A stretch of 64,000 bases of DNA, taken from assembly GCF_964204645.1 (NCBI RefSeq), contig NC_134030.1, positions 19,411,110-19,475,109 on the forward strand, in the 5' to 3' direction. Origin of the DNA: Tubulanus polymorphus. Its lineage: Eukaryota; Nemertea; Palaeonemertea; Tubulaniformes; Tubulanidae. The position numbers and the translations under genes are program-made. Of the stretch, positions 10,506 to 21,250 are shown piece after piece (position 1 is the first letter of the stretch; the number at the start of each line of letters is the position of its first letter). The notes under the pieces are model-generated. The model ran no database searches, was not told the DNA's origin, and saw only the letters and a program-made list of their open reading frames with translations.

Positions 10506-10588
10506 CGCAGCTGCTTTTAAGACGCTCGCTATGAGGGAATTGATACTCGGGCATCTTCAGGGAGGTTCCCGGCGTCAAACAGTAGCAA
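10506..10588 (-). CDS. Thyroglobulin type-1 domain protein, penultimate exon
   Basis: An 83-nt exon lies between acceptor TCTTCAATTCAG|TTGC at 10589/10588 and donor TGCG|GTAAGT at 10506/10505. It reads CYCLTPGTSLKMPEYQF and continues to SERLKSSC, then G of the split Val codon. CYC corresponds to the CWC of a preceding thyroglobulin repeat, with Trp replaced by Tyr. SSCVCARAKF begins the next repeat. The exon begins with one base completing a codon, so an upstream exon in phase 2 is required. I searched to about 15 kb and did not find it. Frame and phase agreement with 9767-9975 is the main support. Confidence 0.62.
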
Positions 10589-10831
10589 CTGAATTGAAGA
10601 AATACTTCGTCAATAGAATAGAGGTGTTTCAAGATTCGTTTACTCGGGGATTTTTGAATGCAGAGGGCTGTTGCTCTGCGATGGCTTAGATTTTAGACGA
10701 TTCGGGAGAGCTAGGCGACAATTGGTCTTTTATATCCCTAACGTAGCATCCAATCTTAAGAGAAACTCCTAGACAACTTTTAAGCTGCTGCAACTGTGTA
10801 TTTGGGGCCGGATTCTCAAACTTAAAGACCA

Positions 10832-10971
10832 GGGGCCGGTTGCATAGTCATGGCTTAGATTTAAGACTGGTCTAAGACCAACTCAGTTCTATAGCTAATC
10901 TAACAATTCAAGACCGGTTTTAAGATTTAAGACCACTTTTGGACTTAAGTCACGACTGTGCAACTGGCCCC
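10832..10971 (+). mobile_element. GGGGCC-ended MITE, copy 1
   Basis: It begins GGGGCCGGTTGCATAGTCAT and ends GACTGTGCAACTGGCCCC, inverted relative to each other. The interior reads TAAGACTGGTCTAAGACCAA and TAAGATTTAAGACCACTTTTG. It is about 140 bp with no coding capacity. Further copies lie at 14833, 14971, 33321, 41161 and 52294, in both orientations. Confidence 0.92.
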
Positions 10972-10972
10972 A

Positions 10973-11061
10973 GGCGCCGGTTTTATAGACTGGTATTAAC
11001 TTTAACCCGGTTGAGTTAGCCCCCGGGTTAAAGTTGATACCAGTCTATAAAACCGGCCCCC
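10973..11061. mobile_element. Near-perfect palindromic element adjoining copy 1
   Basis: GCCGGTTTTATAGACTGGTA plus TTAACTTTAACCCGG is inverted as CCGGGTTAAAGTTGATACC plus AGTCTATAAAACCGGCC, with a loop of about 12 nt. The arms are about 36 bp with one or two mismatches. CAGCCTATAAAACTGGGCCC near 39992 is a remnant of the same end. Confidence 0.85.
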
Positions 11062-11084
11062 GTATTTTATGAATAATAGCCAGG

Positions 11085-11215
11085 GGCCCAGATTTCGAAT
11101 TGGCTAATAATGATATCATCTAAGCTGCTGCCATTCAGGCAGAGTCTGATCGTCCCTTGACAGATTCCTGTGTTGCCATCAGGTTCGAATCCCCGCCCAG
11201 ATGGGATGGGTACGT
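11085..11215 (+). repeat. tRNA-derived SINE
   Basis: AGCTGCTGCCATTCAGGCAG is followed about 50 bp later by the B-box AGGTTCGAATCCCCGCCCAG. The segment GCCATCAGGTTCGAATCC is the reverse counterpart of the copies at 98-200 and 49405-49505. Confidence 0.6.
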
Positions 11216-11559
11216 GCCTGCGATTTCCACCCGATGTATTCGTCGAGTCACACGTGTAATTTGCGCTAGTAACGCCATCTTTTAACGTTGCCGGTGACTG
11301 CACTCGCGCAGTAACGTTAGCGCCGCATCTCTCGTTTTTCTTCTCATCTAAAAAAGAAAAACGTTTTTTTTTCAGGGTAAAATGCATATTCAAATAGGAT
11401 TAACAACACTAATTTCTATTGGCTTTAGCTTATGTACCAACTCCCATTGATCCCATCGACTTCGATTGTAAACTAGAAAAAAAATCGACAGATTGTCGAA
11501 TGCCAAAACAACTGCTAGCGACACCTACTAGATAAGTGCCCTAACCGAAAATCCTGGAT

Positions 11560-11765
11560 TGCGTGCTCGTACACCGAAAGGGGTAAACGCTCGGACAGCA
11601 TCTCCACGCGACCTCGAATTGATACGCACCTATTAACAGAAGTCGATTGCAGGTCGTATCGACCGGGTCACAATAAAGATCATCCCCACATATAGGCGGC
11701 GCTGACGCCTGGAGCTCAGTCCCAAATGGAGAACAGTGGTCGCCTAGAATATTTCATCAAGTAAG
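11560..11765 (+). promoter_or_regulatory. CpG-rich promoter-like segment with a possible first coding exon
   Basis: A CpG-rich stretch contains CACATATAGGCGGCGCTGAC, a weak TATA-like context, and then ATG at 11727 in a good context (CCCAAATGG). It is open for MENSGRLEYFI and runs into the donor TCATCAA|GTAAGT at about 11760. It could be a 5' exon of a plus-strand gene, but I found no matching downstream exon. Confidence 0.25.
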
Positions 11766-12500
11766 TCGAATTACGTTTTCATAGAATGATCCTCTATAGG
11801 ATGAGTAACCCTATCATCATATCGCGCAGTGATTTTGATATCCAAGTAACGTTCGGAATAACAAATGGCCATCTCCACACTGCCCCCATATGACGTCATC
11901 AAACTTCCCTATTTAATGATTATGATTGGCTATACGTATTACAATGCTGCTCAAAGCGCTTTAAAGATGATGAAATAATCCCTTAGAACTGAAACGAATG
12001 GAAGGAAGAGAGTTCGTGTGCTAGCGAAAACCGATTGGCTAATTCAAATTAGTTTAGCTAGTTTAGCTTGACATTTTGTCTAGAGAAGATGACACCCCCA
12101 AATTCTTCCCATATGAGGATGTAATAGAATTACCATAATTCTGATCTCTTATATATTTCTTTCTCAAAATTCATGAATTATTCTACGAATGAACTTGACC
12201 TACCCAGCTGAGCTTGCGTTGGTGTGGTTCCCTTGACGTCACTTGCGGACAACGATATCATCACCAAAATTAATGAGGCAATCATTGGCGTTTGTAAGGA
12301 ATCCATCACTATAGTTAATTAGGATAGAAACCAGAGTCAGGGAGGCCTGGAACATAGATCATATGCATGATTACTGCAAGTACCCATGGACACAATTCAT
12401 GCAGATGTTATATGTCGCTACATCCGCTCTGGATGGGTCGAATTTAGGGAATGCTCAAATATAAGCAAAGAAGGAACGTGGCAGGGTATCACGGTGCTAT
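11766..12500. other. Unique intergenic sequence
   Basis: No ORF, repeat family or splice pattern is seen. TGACGTCA-like sites lie near 11892 and 12235. Confidence 0.3.
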
Positions 12501-12504
12501 CCAT

Positions 12505-12615
12505 TGTCACAATCCCTGTGAGGGAGGTACATGGCGCTGTCTCGCGATGTTATCAGGTTCAAATCCCTACAAGGAGGAACGTGGCAGAGCCTTACGCCAG
12601 TTGCAAATTCCTGCG
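12505..12615 (+). repeat. Two to three degenerate units of the 51-bp B-box repeat
   Basis: GATGTTATCAGGTTCAAATCCCTA, then AAGGAGGAACGTGGCAGAGCC, matches the unit of the 28190-28715 array, preceded by another partial unit (GTGAGGGAGGTACATGGCGC). The overlapping open frames here are not genes. Confidence 0.75.
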
Positions 12616-13061
12616 AAAAGGAAATGCGACGGCAGAGTGTCTACATATTCAAATAATCAAAATGTGACGTATAGATTTGCGGACTTTCACCATGTTCAAG
12701 CAGTCAATATGTGATGTAGTTTTGTAATGGTTATTTCGGTTCGATAGAAACGACAGTAGGACAAACTCCGTGCGTCCGTTTTCGACCGATATAACATTTG
12801 AATAGAAAAAGAATATTCAATCAAAGAGGCAGGGGCAGGTTTAGGTTGGAGGAAAGGGGGTCACCTCACACAAAGAACACTTCTAGCCGTGGCGGGAGTC
12901 CCGGTTGTAACTGTCTGGGGTCTACATTTTTAAAATTTAGGTTACATTTTTGCAATGTTATCGTGTATAAAGGAATACTTAATATATCAAGTCGGGTGAA
13001 ATATATCACTTGTGATTTTCTAAAGGTCACCTTGCTCAGAAGGTGGTTGAGTGGATGTGAG

Positions 13062-13078
13062 AACCCCCCCCCCCCCCA
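13062..13078. repeat. Poly-C tract
   Basis: An uninterrupted run of about 17 C follows GAGAA. The complement is a G-run able to form a G-quadruplex. The open frames spanning it (12798-13103 and 13051-13359) have no other support. Confidence 0.9.
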
Positions 13079-13379
13079 CCCACTTGCACGGCTTACCCTC
13101 TAAAAATCTGTTCGAGTATAAATACATGTATATGCCTATGGTTCGATCGGATGAGTATCAAATATCATCCTTTAATTCTAAAGGCCTACCTTCGAATCGT
13201 ATTAAGTTGAAAATACCGATCGTTCGTCGAATTCCTTCATTGCGTCGTGTTCTTCGAAGTCACGAGATTTTATCCGATATGCTTATTGTGTCGCATCGCA
13301 GAACGCCAGCGCGTCGCTCTGCTATACATAAATTAATAAGTATTTTCTGTACGTTATAACAGATGTCACATCCATTCAG

Positions 13380-14832
13380 CATATATGTGCATGTATAATA
13401 TAGATTATCAATACTCTCGCCCGCGCCTGTTTTGTTTGTATCAGTGTTGAGTTGAGTAGTCAGTGCTCGGCTGAGCCGCGGTAGATTCGAAGCAGTTCAA
13501 AATCCTTTAACCCGATTTCTTTTGTGTGTATCCGCCCTCTCTATCTCTCCCCCGCTTCCCAAATCCCTTTCAGTATATCGACATGACCTTTTCTACACAA
13601 CCCACTATTCCATCTGTTATTCCTTTTCCTTCCGTATCTCCCCCTCCCATTTCTACACTCCTATACACCGACACCCGTGCCCTATTTTCTCTTTCAGTCA
13701 TCCTATACCGACGCTACAGTGGCACTGGAGGATTCCTTGACGAGCGAGAATCCTCGAGTTTTCGATAGTAGTAACTCAGTTTTAACAAAACCCCGGCCCA
13801 GTTTTTTTATGACTACTCAACTCCCCCTACCCTCATCTGGCCTTGGATAATTTCAGTTCAAATCACTAAACTGCTACTCACCACGCGCGCTGTCTTTCAC
13901 GCCGCCATTTCAATTTGAATCCTTCAAACATCCTTGATATTAAAAAACAACCCAAAGTGAATTCATTAAAACAGGCTTAGATGCATGTAGATCCCCCAAT
14001 AGTATATTTTGTAAATAGCTGATGAAAATTTTTTCAGTATGGCCCGAATCAGCCACCATACAATGGTTTAAGTGTTATTTAGTCAATTTTTGATTTTGTA
14101 CTTTTTCGTAAAATTTTTCCTCCGTTACTATGTTGTTTTAATGGTTTCCAGCTAGCTTTTTTGCGGCCTTTGAAATAAAAAGAAAAAAAACATTTCACAG
14201 CTGCTAGCCGCCATTTTGTTAGGGTATTTTAGTTCAGTATTGTTCGGTAATCTTTTTCTCTTTTTGAAAAAAACTATTTTTTAACGATAGGTTACGATTT
14301 TGTGAATATGGTTGCAGTGTAAATAATTCGTATTCGTATTCGTGCGGCCCGCACGCTAAGCACCGCTCAACCCGTCACCACGCACGCTGTCTTCCGCCAC
14401 ACCACGATCTCTCTTCTTTCCGCACACATATTTCAATTAACCGATCTCATATATTAACCGACACAGATCAAAGCGCAGATTTATTTGTTGAGTTGATGTC
14501 AAGCGCCTTTTAATTCGCAATCAAACCACTTCAAACGCGACACTCGACTTTCCCGCGGATATCTCCGCGAAAGCGGGGCCCGGGTTGTGTATGCATTCGT
14601 CGTTCGTCGCGTTCCTTTCATCTGCGCTACGGAAAAAATGCCGGAGATTTATAGCGAAAATCCTCGGATTTATAGCTAAGCATTAAACGCGAGTCGAGAG
14701 ACACTGTATCGATATACATATATAGCAAAGACTCGACCTGTTTGAAATGGGAAATGTCACCTCCAAACAAATAAATAAGCGCGACAAAAATATGATACTT
14801 TTTGACGCCGTAAAAACCATCATCAATAAAGC
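13380..14832. other. Unique intergenic stretch, pyrimidine-rich then CpG-rich
   Basis: 13520-13700 is C/T-rich, and its open frames (13522-13768) are compositional. 14340-14720 is CpG-rich (CGCGGATATCTCCGCGAAAG is a palindrome near 14554) and might be regulatory. No gene is supported. Confidence 0.35.
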
Positions 14833-14970
14833 CTGGGTCGGTTGCAAAGTCATGGCTCGGGCTTAAGACCAGTCTTAGACCAAAGTTTATAGCCCATCTA
14901 ACAACTTAAGACCAGTCTTAAGGTTTTAGACAATTTTTGGACTTAAGCCTCAACTAAAGAACCAGCCCCT
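14833..14970 (+). mobile_element. GGGGCC-ended MITE, copy 2a
   Basis: CTGGGTCGGTTGCAAAGTCAT to AAGAACCAGCCCCT, with interior TAAGACCAGTCTTAGACCAA. It is more diverged at its ends than its neighbour and directly abuts the next copy. Confidence 0.85.
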
Positions 14971-15097
14971 AGGGGCCGGTTGCATAGTCGTGGCATAGAC
15001 CAAGGCCAGTCTTATATAGCCCATCTAACATTTTAAGACCAGTCTTAAGATTTGAGACCACTTTTGGACTTAAGTCACGACTGCGCGACTGGCCCCT
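14971..15097 (+). mobile_element. GGGGCC-ended MITE, copy 2b
   Basis: GGGGCCGGTTGCATAGTCGT to CGACTGCGCGACTGGCCCC. It is head to tail with copy 2a, sharing only a CCCCTAGGGG junction. It is slightly shorter than the others, lacking part of the centre. Confidence 0.9.
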
Positions 15098-16260
15098 GGC
15101 TTCCACGAGCGGTTTCCAGGTAGCTTTTTCCTGCTGCGCCATTTTGTGAAACATTAGTCGAAGTTAGAAATAATAGTGTTTTACAGGTTCTGCCCAATGA
15201 ACGAATGGTGTAGATGTCACTAGCAGATAGCCAGTATTGAGAAATGAAAATTATTACATGAAAAAACGCCAGAACATTGAAAACGTGACCTATGTCCGGA
15301 AGAATAATAGTAAACGCTACGTCCGATAGATGGCACTTAAGTATCCATGGAGCATCGCCTGAAACTTCAATATATCGTTGGTACATAAAAACATGGGGTA
15401 AAACATCAACCGATCACACCAGTGTTATTAAACACGTTTATGCACAGGTAGGATTTTTCATATGCCGTATCCCGGTAATGTATGATACCCCTTTGCGACA
15501 TCATCGCTCATGAAAATACGTACCCATTGGGAGCTGATTATGATTCATACAATTACAGCCTTAGTTCATTAATTCGTCGATTCCTCTAAAATTTACCACC
15601 TAGCTCTTCGTTCAGTTAGAAATTGGTTAACGGGTGTCCGGATGACGTATGCGTATCTCCTAGTGCTAAGCGGATCGGAATCGCAAGGTGCTGGATTCGT
15701 TTTCAAGTTCATATCGCATTTTCCTCGAAAGTAATAACGCAGGGCTTTTAATTGGACTTAATTATCGGGACTTTCCTCTTGCGTCAGCGTTACCCCCGGT
15801 GCAGGATCTACCAAAAGATTAAAACGTTGTGTAATCCATGCTTGGAGATTAGTATATAATTATATGAGCTGTTAATAATTTGGACATTTATCGCTTTCGA
15901 GGAACACGCAATAAGAACTCGAAAACAAGTTGACCTTGAATGCAATAAGAACTTGACCTTGAATTCAAGTTGACCGGCAACCAGAAAACAACTTGAAAAC
16001 AATCGATTTTCTCGATCGAATGTAGAATCATAATAGCTCGATTTCGATGTTGATTTTCACGTGTTACTGGAATAGTTAAGTTGGCCTTCTGTAGTACATA
16101 AATGTGATGTTTGATTAGTTCTTCCATTACGAGGACGACGGAGCCAAAATCCACACAAGACGATTCGTTTAAAAACCGGAGCTAGCTCGACTAGAGTGCA
16201 AAAATTAGATTTATTATTTCGCATGAGTATACGTTATTTAGCCAATTTTCGAAGAGTATA
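15098..16260. other. Unique AT-rich intergenic or intronic sequence
   Basis: Short repeats GACCTTGAATGCAATAAGAACT and GACCTTGAATTCAAGTTGAC lie near 15930-15975. No ORF with family features is seen. Confidence 0.3.
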
Positions 16261-16261
16261 G

Positions 16262-16460
16262 ATAAAGAAATAAATATATGAAATATGGCTGCAAAGCAGC
16301 GATAACGGGTTTTCTGGATGCATGTGATCGAAAGGAAAAATTAATTACCGGGTATTCGATGGAAAAATAGAATGAGATGATTTGGATATTATCGGAGCAA
16401 TCCTCTTTTTGGTTGAATGGTCTAACCCCAGTATAGTCCCCCGTGATTTGGAAATTCTCG
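16262..16460 (+). repeat. Dispersed repeat related to 38068-38250
   Basis: GCAGCGATAACGGGTTTTCTGG, then GATCGAAAGGAAA and ATTATCGGAGCAATCCTCTTT. The second copy has TAGCGATCACGGGTTTTCTGC, AATCGAAGGAAA and CTCGGAGCCATCCTCTTTCT in the same order. It is a SINE-like interspersed family. Confidence 0.55.
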
Positions 16461-18785
16461 GAGCCCTCCTTTATTTACTTACTAAATGACGTCACAAACT
16501 GTTATTTCGCCGGTGCTTGTTGTCTAACAATTCAATTCAATTGTTTATTTACAGTAACCTAATAAGTAATTTTAAGTTTCAAATAGGATGGAAAGTACAT
16601 TCAGGCAATCTGTTGGTTCAGAGAGACCGTTATTACAGTATCAATTTATACATTTCGTTTCGAAGCTGTCAGTTGCCGAATCTGAATGAAGATGAATTTT
16701 ATTTGACGAAATCGGCGGAAAATATATAATAATAATAATCAACAGAATTTCAAGAGGGTTTTCGATGAAAGTCAGAAAACTCTAATAAAAAACTAAACCC
16801 CTCGATGTAATGGTTGTTAAGGTGTTATATTATTAAGATGTATATTCTTGGAACTGTTTTGAGTCATATACAGAATTTTGGACTGCTGTTGAAATGATGA
16901 CGTTCTTCAACTAGGGGTAAGAGGCTGTGGACATCGGACCATCGCTGGTTCGTACGAAACTCCCGAACCGCACGCCCCCACGCGAAAAGCTATTTTCTTG
17001 TAAGTCGGTGTCTTTATGCAGGCGGCTTGGAATCTATCTATCGTACATATAGCTGGTAGATCTTAAAATCCCGTTTTTGGACGGCTGGCAAATGTGAAAC
17101 ACTCGGAGTGTTTAGAGAGGGTTAACGCGTATCCGTCGTCGAAAGTGCTCTCGGTGTAAGACGATAAGACCTCGCTGTTAAGTCGTCTTGTGCGCGGCGG
17201 CTATTTCAATAGACACAACTCTCCACGCCGCTCAACACCAGTAAAACACGTTAATAGTTCCATCGATCAATACGCGCTCAGAAACACACACACACACACA
17301 CGCATGGACACATTAAAGTGAATGCGCGATTGTCAGAGACATTTTTTTCCTCACTCACGATTTCTCTAAAAAAAAAAACGTTACCTGCTGCTCAAATGAG
17401 TCCCCAGAAAATGGCCATTCCGCATTCCACCGAAGATTTCGCTTGTGGCAAGTGTGGATCCACCGGAGGGGGCGCTGCTGTATGGTATGGGATATGGTTC
17501 TGGTCCAGACTGAGGGGGTTGCAATGAGGAATTCAAGCCTTGTAGCCAGGCCAAGAGGGCGTATGGAGGCTGAGAGGGGAGGGTGCAGGCTCTGAGAGCA
17601 TATTTCCATCGGCTTAGGAGTGGGGCTAAGGGAATGGGTTTTACAAGGCCAGGATATTAGGCCAGGCGGAAGGGTGCTTTGGTCCTCGGCTAACGACATG
17701 GTTCAGGTTCACGCTTAACGGATTGTTTGAGATACCTAATCTTTAGGGTCCACGGTGAGTAGCCTACCGGGGTCGAGGTATGATGTGGTGGCGCTAGAAA
17801 AAGGGATAAACCCAGGCTGTTGGAACTGTTCCAGTCTTTATTGGTTGGATGAATATGGCTCCAGTCTTTATGGGTTGGTTTAGAGATCCGGCGGAGGGAA
17901 AGGAAATAGCAGAGCTTTGAATGCATCGCTAAAAATCGGCGGCGAATTTTTCGTGTAATCACGCGCTTTCGCTAGGAAGCCACCAGTTTTCCGTGTGGAG
18001 TCTGCACTTAACAAACAGATAAACAAGAAACTAACAGAGCGACGCACAGACTAAGAGGATTTCGCGGATACTCCTTGACGCGGTCGACAAAGACGAGAAA
18101 TTCGGTCTTCGGGTGTTTTTAAAAACCGAATTTACGGAAGGGCTTTTAGGCCCACGCGCGTCGTAGTAATACGATGATCTATATAGCGGGGCTACTTCGC
18201 AAATAAGGATGGGTTGCCGAGTCGAGAGGCGCGCATAACCGCATCCCAATACATTAGTCTGATAAACCGTTTTAGATTAGTCATTACGCAGACAGTAATC
18301 AATCAATTTAGTCCGCGCTTGCAGGTTACGCTAAAGCATATCGGGACGCATTTTCCGAAGAAAGCAGACACCTCTAAGAGGAACTTTTCAAACGGACTTT
18401 ATAGTGATTGCATAATAAATAGACATAAAGAGCCCGTGTCGAATTAAGCCATCGTAACCGTGAAAATGGGTGCAGAGCCAACTCACTACGGATCCGACAC
18501 GACCGTGAAATAAAGTCCATGATAAAACCCGTACATTTTTTTCAATACCCTCAACCCGCTAAGCGCCACGCAGGGCATTATAATTTGGTTCGCTGTTTCT
18601 TTTTTCCCAATGCGGGAGAGACCGGAGAAGAACCTTCGACCAAGAAACCCTGTCGGCACCAGGGTTAGAACTCTGAATTGATGAGACCAGCGATGAATTG
18701 ATGAAACTCGTATATTATCTGTGAATCAAACTCGGTTCTCCCATCTCGGATATTCATCTACGTCTTATATTATGTGTGCACAGTT
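16461..18785. other. Mostly unique intergenic sequence
   Basis: A (CA)n microsatellite lies at 17286-17303. Direct repeats CTCCAGTCTTTATGGGTTGG and TTCCAGTCTTTATTGGTTGG lie near 17830-17880. The frames at 17318-17962 and 18031-18249 have no recognisable domain or clear paired splice sites; the latter (VFKNTRRPNFSSLSTASRSI) has coding-like composition but no more than that. Confidence 0.3.
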
Positions 18786-18789
18786 TGGT

Positions 18790-18985
18790 TCCAGTTTCGT
18801 GCGAGTTCAAACGCGGTTCGCCGCGCGCGTGTTTGTTCGAAGGGTCACGGTCGCGTGACCTATTTTATAGTCGCCTCGAAGCGGCGTCGTGTAGGCCTTT
18901 AATTACATCCGGTCTGCCGCCATTATAAAATCGAAACGCGATCGCGAAACGGCGTCTACCCTGCAGCTCCCTCCACCGATTCGTA
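18790..18985. promoter_or_regulatory. CpG-rich candidate regulatory element
   Basis: A GC-rich island lies within AT-rich surroundings. The near-palindrome GGTCACGGTCGCGTGACC, a nuclear-receptor or bHLH-like inverted site, is followed by CTTTAATTACATCCGG with a homeodomain TAATTA core and by CCGCCATTATAAAATCG. There is no ORF. Function is inferred from composition only. Confidence 0.4.
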
Positions 18986-18999
18986 GAAACTAAACGCTT

Positions 19000-20224
19000 G
19001 TTATTTGTTCTCGAAAAGATTTTTCCAAACCGAGTATCTCATTATAAGTGCTGTTTTCTTCGGATGTCAATCGTCGAAACAAATTCGCTAAATGGCGTTT
19101 AAAGTTTCATGCACCGGTGACTTAAATCCTCCTGGGAGCTTGGGAAGTGAAAAACACGGAATTGAGGAGTCGAATATTAAAAAAGAAAACTTTTGAGGCG
19201 TTTCCCATTTGATGTATACAGTAAACAGTATACTGTAAATTGTATTACGTTTTCATGGACACAAATAATTATGCAAAATTATGGATCCGCACTGCAGTTG
19301 TGTAGATCTAAGATGTCTCCGTACCAGGTTCCACAGCGTTGCGGGTGTATAATTCGCTTCTGAATCCAGTGCGCCGCGAGTAAGTTTAAATTGACACTTT
19401 TAAAGCCAGTTCGATCCGATGGAAATGTCAACCGTCTTGATTTCGGCTCGGAGCATAGTAATCAACTTTCTATTTCGGCCAAAAAGAATATATGTTCTGT
19501 TTCTGGTCAGGTCCTTCTGCACAAAATGATGCGGTTTTTTTCAAATCCTACATTTGACTATCGAATGTGATGGATTAGTCGACAGGGACAGATCCGAACG
19601 AACGTATAGTAGCCGGCCCTTTCAAAATTGATATCGATATCAACATGCTTTTGGTTTTCGTTTACAATCAGATAAAAGATGAATTGCTGGACTAAACTTC
19701 CGCGTTTGACGACATCGGTGACTAGATGGCGCTAGCGCACGGTGCGTGAATTTTGGAGCCGACTTTTGTTTCCGAAAAAAAAATTTCGAAACGGCGTTTC
19801 TAGATCGACGTGCGTGCTGAATAGAAACAGAATACATTTTTTGTTTGGCCTTATGTCAGCACAATATACATCAGACTGAAAAACCCCTCAAAACACATCT
19901 GAATCAGAAGGTTATTTTAAAGAACTTGAATAGATACATGGCAAGTCGCGGTACTAGGGGTGACAATCGTTTTCTATCTTGACACTATTTCCTCATGGAT
20001 GTATCCGGTAACCGCGTTACCAATTACTTCGTGATATAACTACATGGATTTGACATTTAGATGTCGGTGCTCCATTTATCCGCATCTCGAATTTCTTAAT
20101 AATCTCATGTAGATTGTATCAATCGGGAGAAGGGAACCACCCCTCAAGACGTCAAGTAACGAAGTCTGGACGGCGCTCAGTTCTCGGAAGTGTGCGGATA
20201 AAAATGTTTAATGTCTGCTACTTC
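19000..20224. other. Unique intergenic sequence
   Basis: No family resemblance was found. The minus-strand frame at 19640-19837 is basic and featureless. Confidence 0.25.
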
Positions 20225-20935
20225 ATTACAATTAATTCCTAGCTGAAGCACTGAAAACATGTGAAGTGTGGAGGATCAGTTTTTAAAGATGCCCTGATAA
20301 AATGTCTAATATCTGGTGTTTGTAGTTCATTTTCAATTAAAAATGTCTCAGGCGAAGTTCTGAATACATTTGAAGTGTGGACGATCAGTTTTTAAAGATG
20401 CGCTGGTGAAATGTCTAATATCTGGTGTTTGTAGTTCATTTTCAATAGAAAATGTCTCAGGTGAAGCACTGAACACATGTGAAGTGTGGACGATCATTTT
20501 TGAAAGTTTGCTGATAAAATGTCTGTCTGGTGTTTGTAGTTCATTTTCAATTAAAAATGTCTCAGGTGAAGCACTGAACACATGTGAAGTGTGGACGATC
20601 ATTTTTGAAAGTTTGCTGATAAAACGTCCAAGGCTAAACAAAAATGATACCTTGTTTCTCCGCTGTGGTCGGGTCATTTTTGTAAAATATGATGAAAATT
20701 GTAATCAGTTCATTTCTATAGCGGCCGGTTTCTTGTGGTAAAATTGATCACAATTCAAAAAAAAGTAATGTATAGGGTAGATAGGCAACCGGCCGGGTCA
20801 ACTCAGCAGAGCGGAGAAACAAAATATCACTTTTTAGCCTAATGTCTGGTATTTGTAGTTTATTTTCATTTAAACATGTCTCAGGTGAAGTACTGAACAC
20901 GTGAAGTGTGGACGATCAGTTTTGAACTGTTTGCC
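20225..20935 (+). repeat. 107-bp tandem repeat, about four units, interrupted by a TIR element
   Basis: Unit: GAACACATGTGAAGTGTGGA, then CGATCAGTTTTTAAAG, CTGATAAAATGTCTAATATC, TGGTGTTTGTAGTTCATTTT and CAATTAAAAATGTCTCAGGT. The last unit is split by the element at 20631-20841 and resumes AATGTCTGGTATTTGTAG. The same family lies at 29445, 35345, 36410, 49618 and 56690. The frames at 20348-20741 are read-through of this array. Confidence 0.9.
20631..20841. mobile_element. TIR element with GGCTAA ends, copy A
   Basis: AGGCTAAACAAAAATGATAC plus CTTGTTTCTCCGC is inverted as GCGGAGAAACAAAATATCAC plus TTTTTAGCCT. It is about 211 bp, non-coding and has a GGCCGG-rich middle. It interrupts a 107-bp repeat unit whose original sequence is known from its neighbours. 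The flanks are consistent with a TA target duplication (Tc1/mariner-like behaviour), with one TA mutated to CA. Confidence 0.88.
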
Positions 20936-21119
20936 GGAGTGATTAAGGTTTTGCAGGTTTTTATGAGTGATTAAGGTTTTCGTTTTTCGATTTCGACATT
21001 ATAGGTTATACGTGCACATACGCATGCATAACGCTTATTGAAAGGTCATTTCAACCATTACTCGCCGAAGCTATGTGTGAATGAGGTTAAAATCTGATAT
21101 TTCATAAAATGGGGAATCG

Positions 21120-21250
21120 GTACAAACCACATCACACTCAGTTTAGAAAATACGTAGTAAAAATTAGTTCATTTTCAATGAACTTTGAACTGGATTTTTA
21201 GGCTCCCTAATGGAAATATCGCCAAATAAGTCATCGAATTGTTATACGAC
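21120..21250 (+). repeat. Dispersed AGTTCATTTTCAATGAACT family
   Basis: AGTTCATTTTCAATGAACTT, then TGAACTGGATTTTTAGGCTCC. Similar blocks lie near 22843-22900, 32085-32130 and 43426-43470. Several are preceded by a GCCATCTGGCGGC or CTAGATGGCG motif. The first 20 bases are nearly self-complementary. Confidence 0.7.

Noticed and set aside
20348-20741. 109- and 123-residue proteins
   Set aside because: They are read-through of the 107-bp tandem repeat plus the inserted TIR element.
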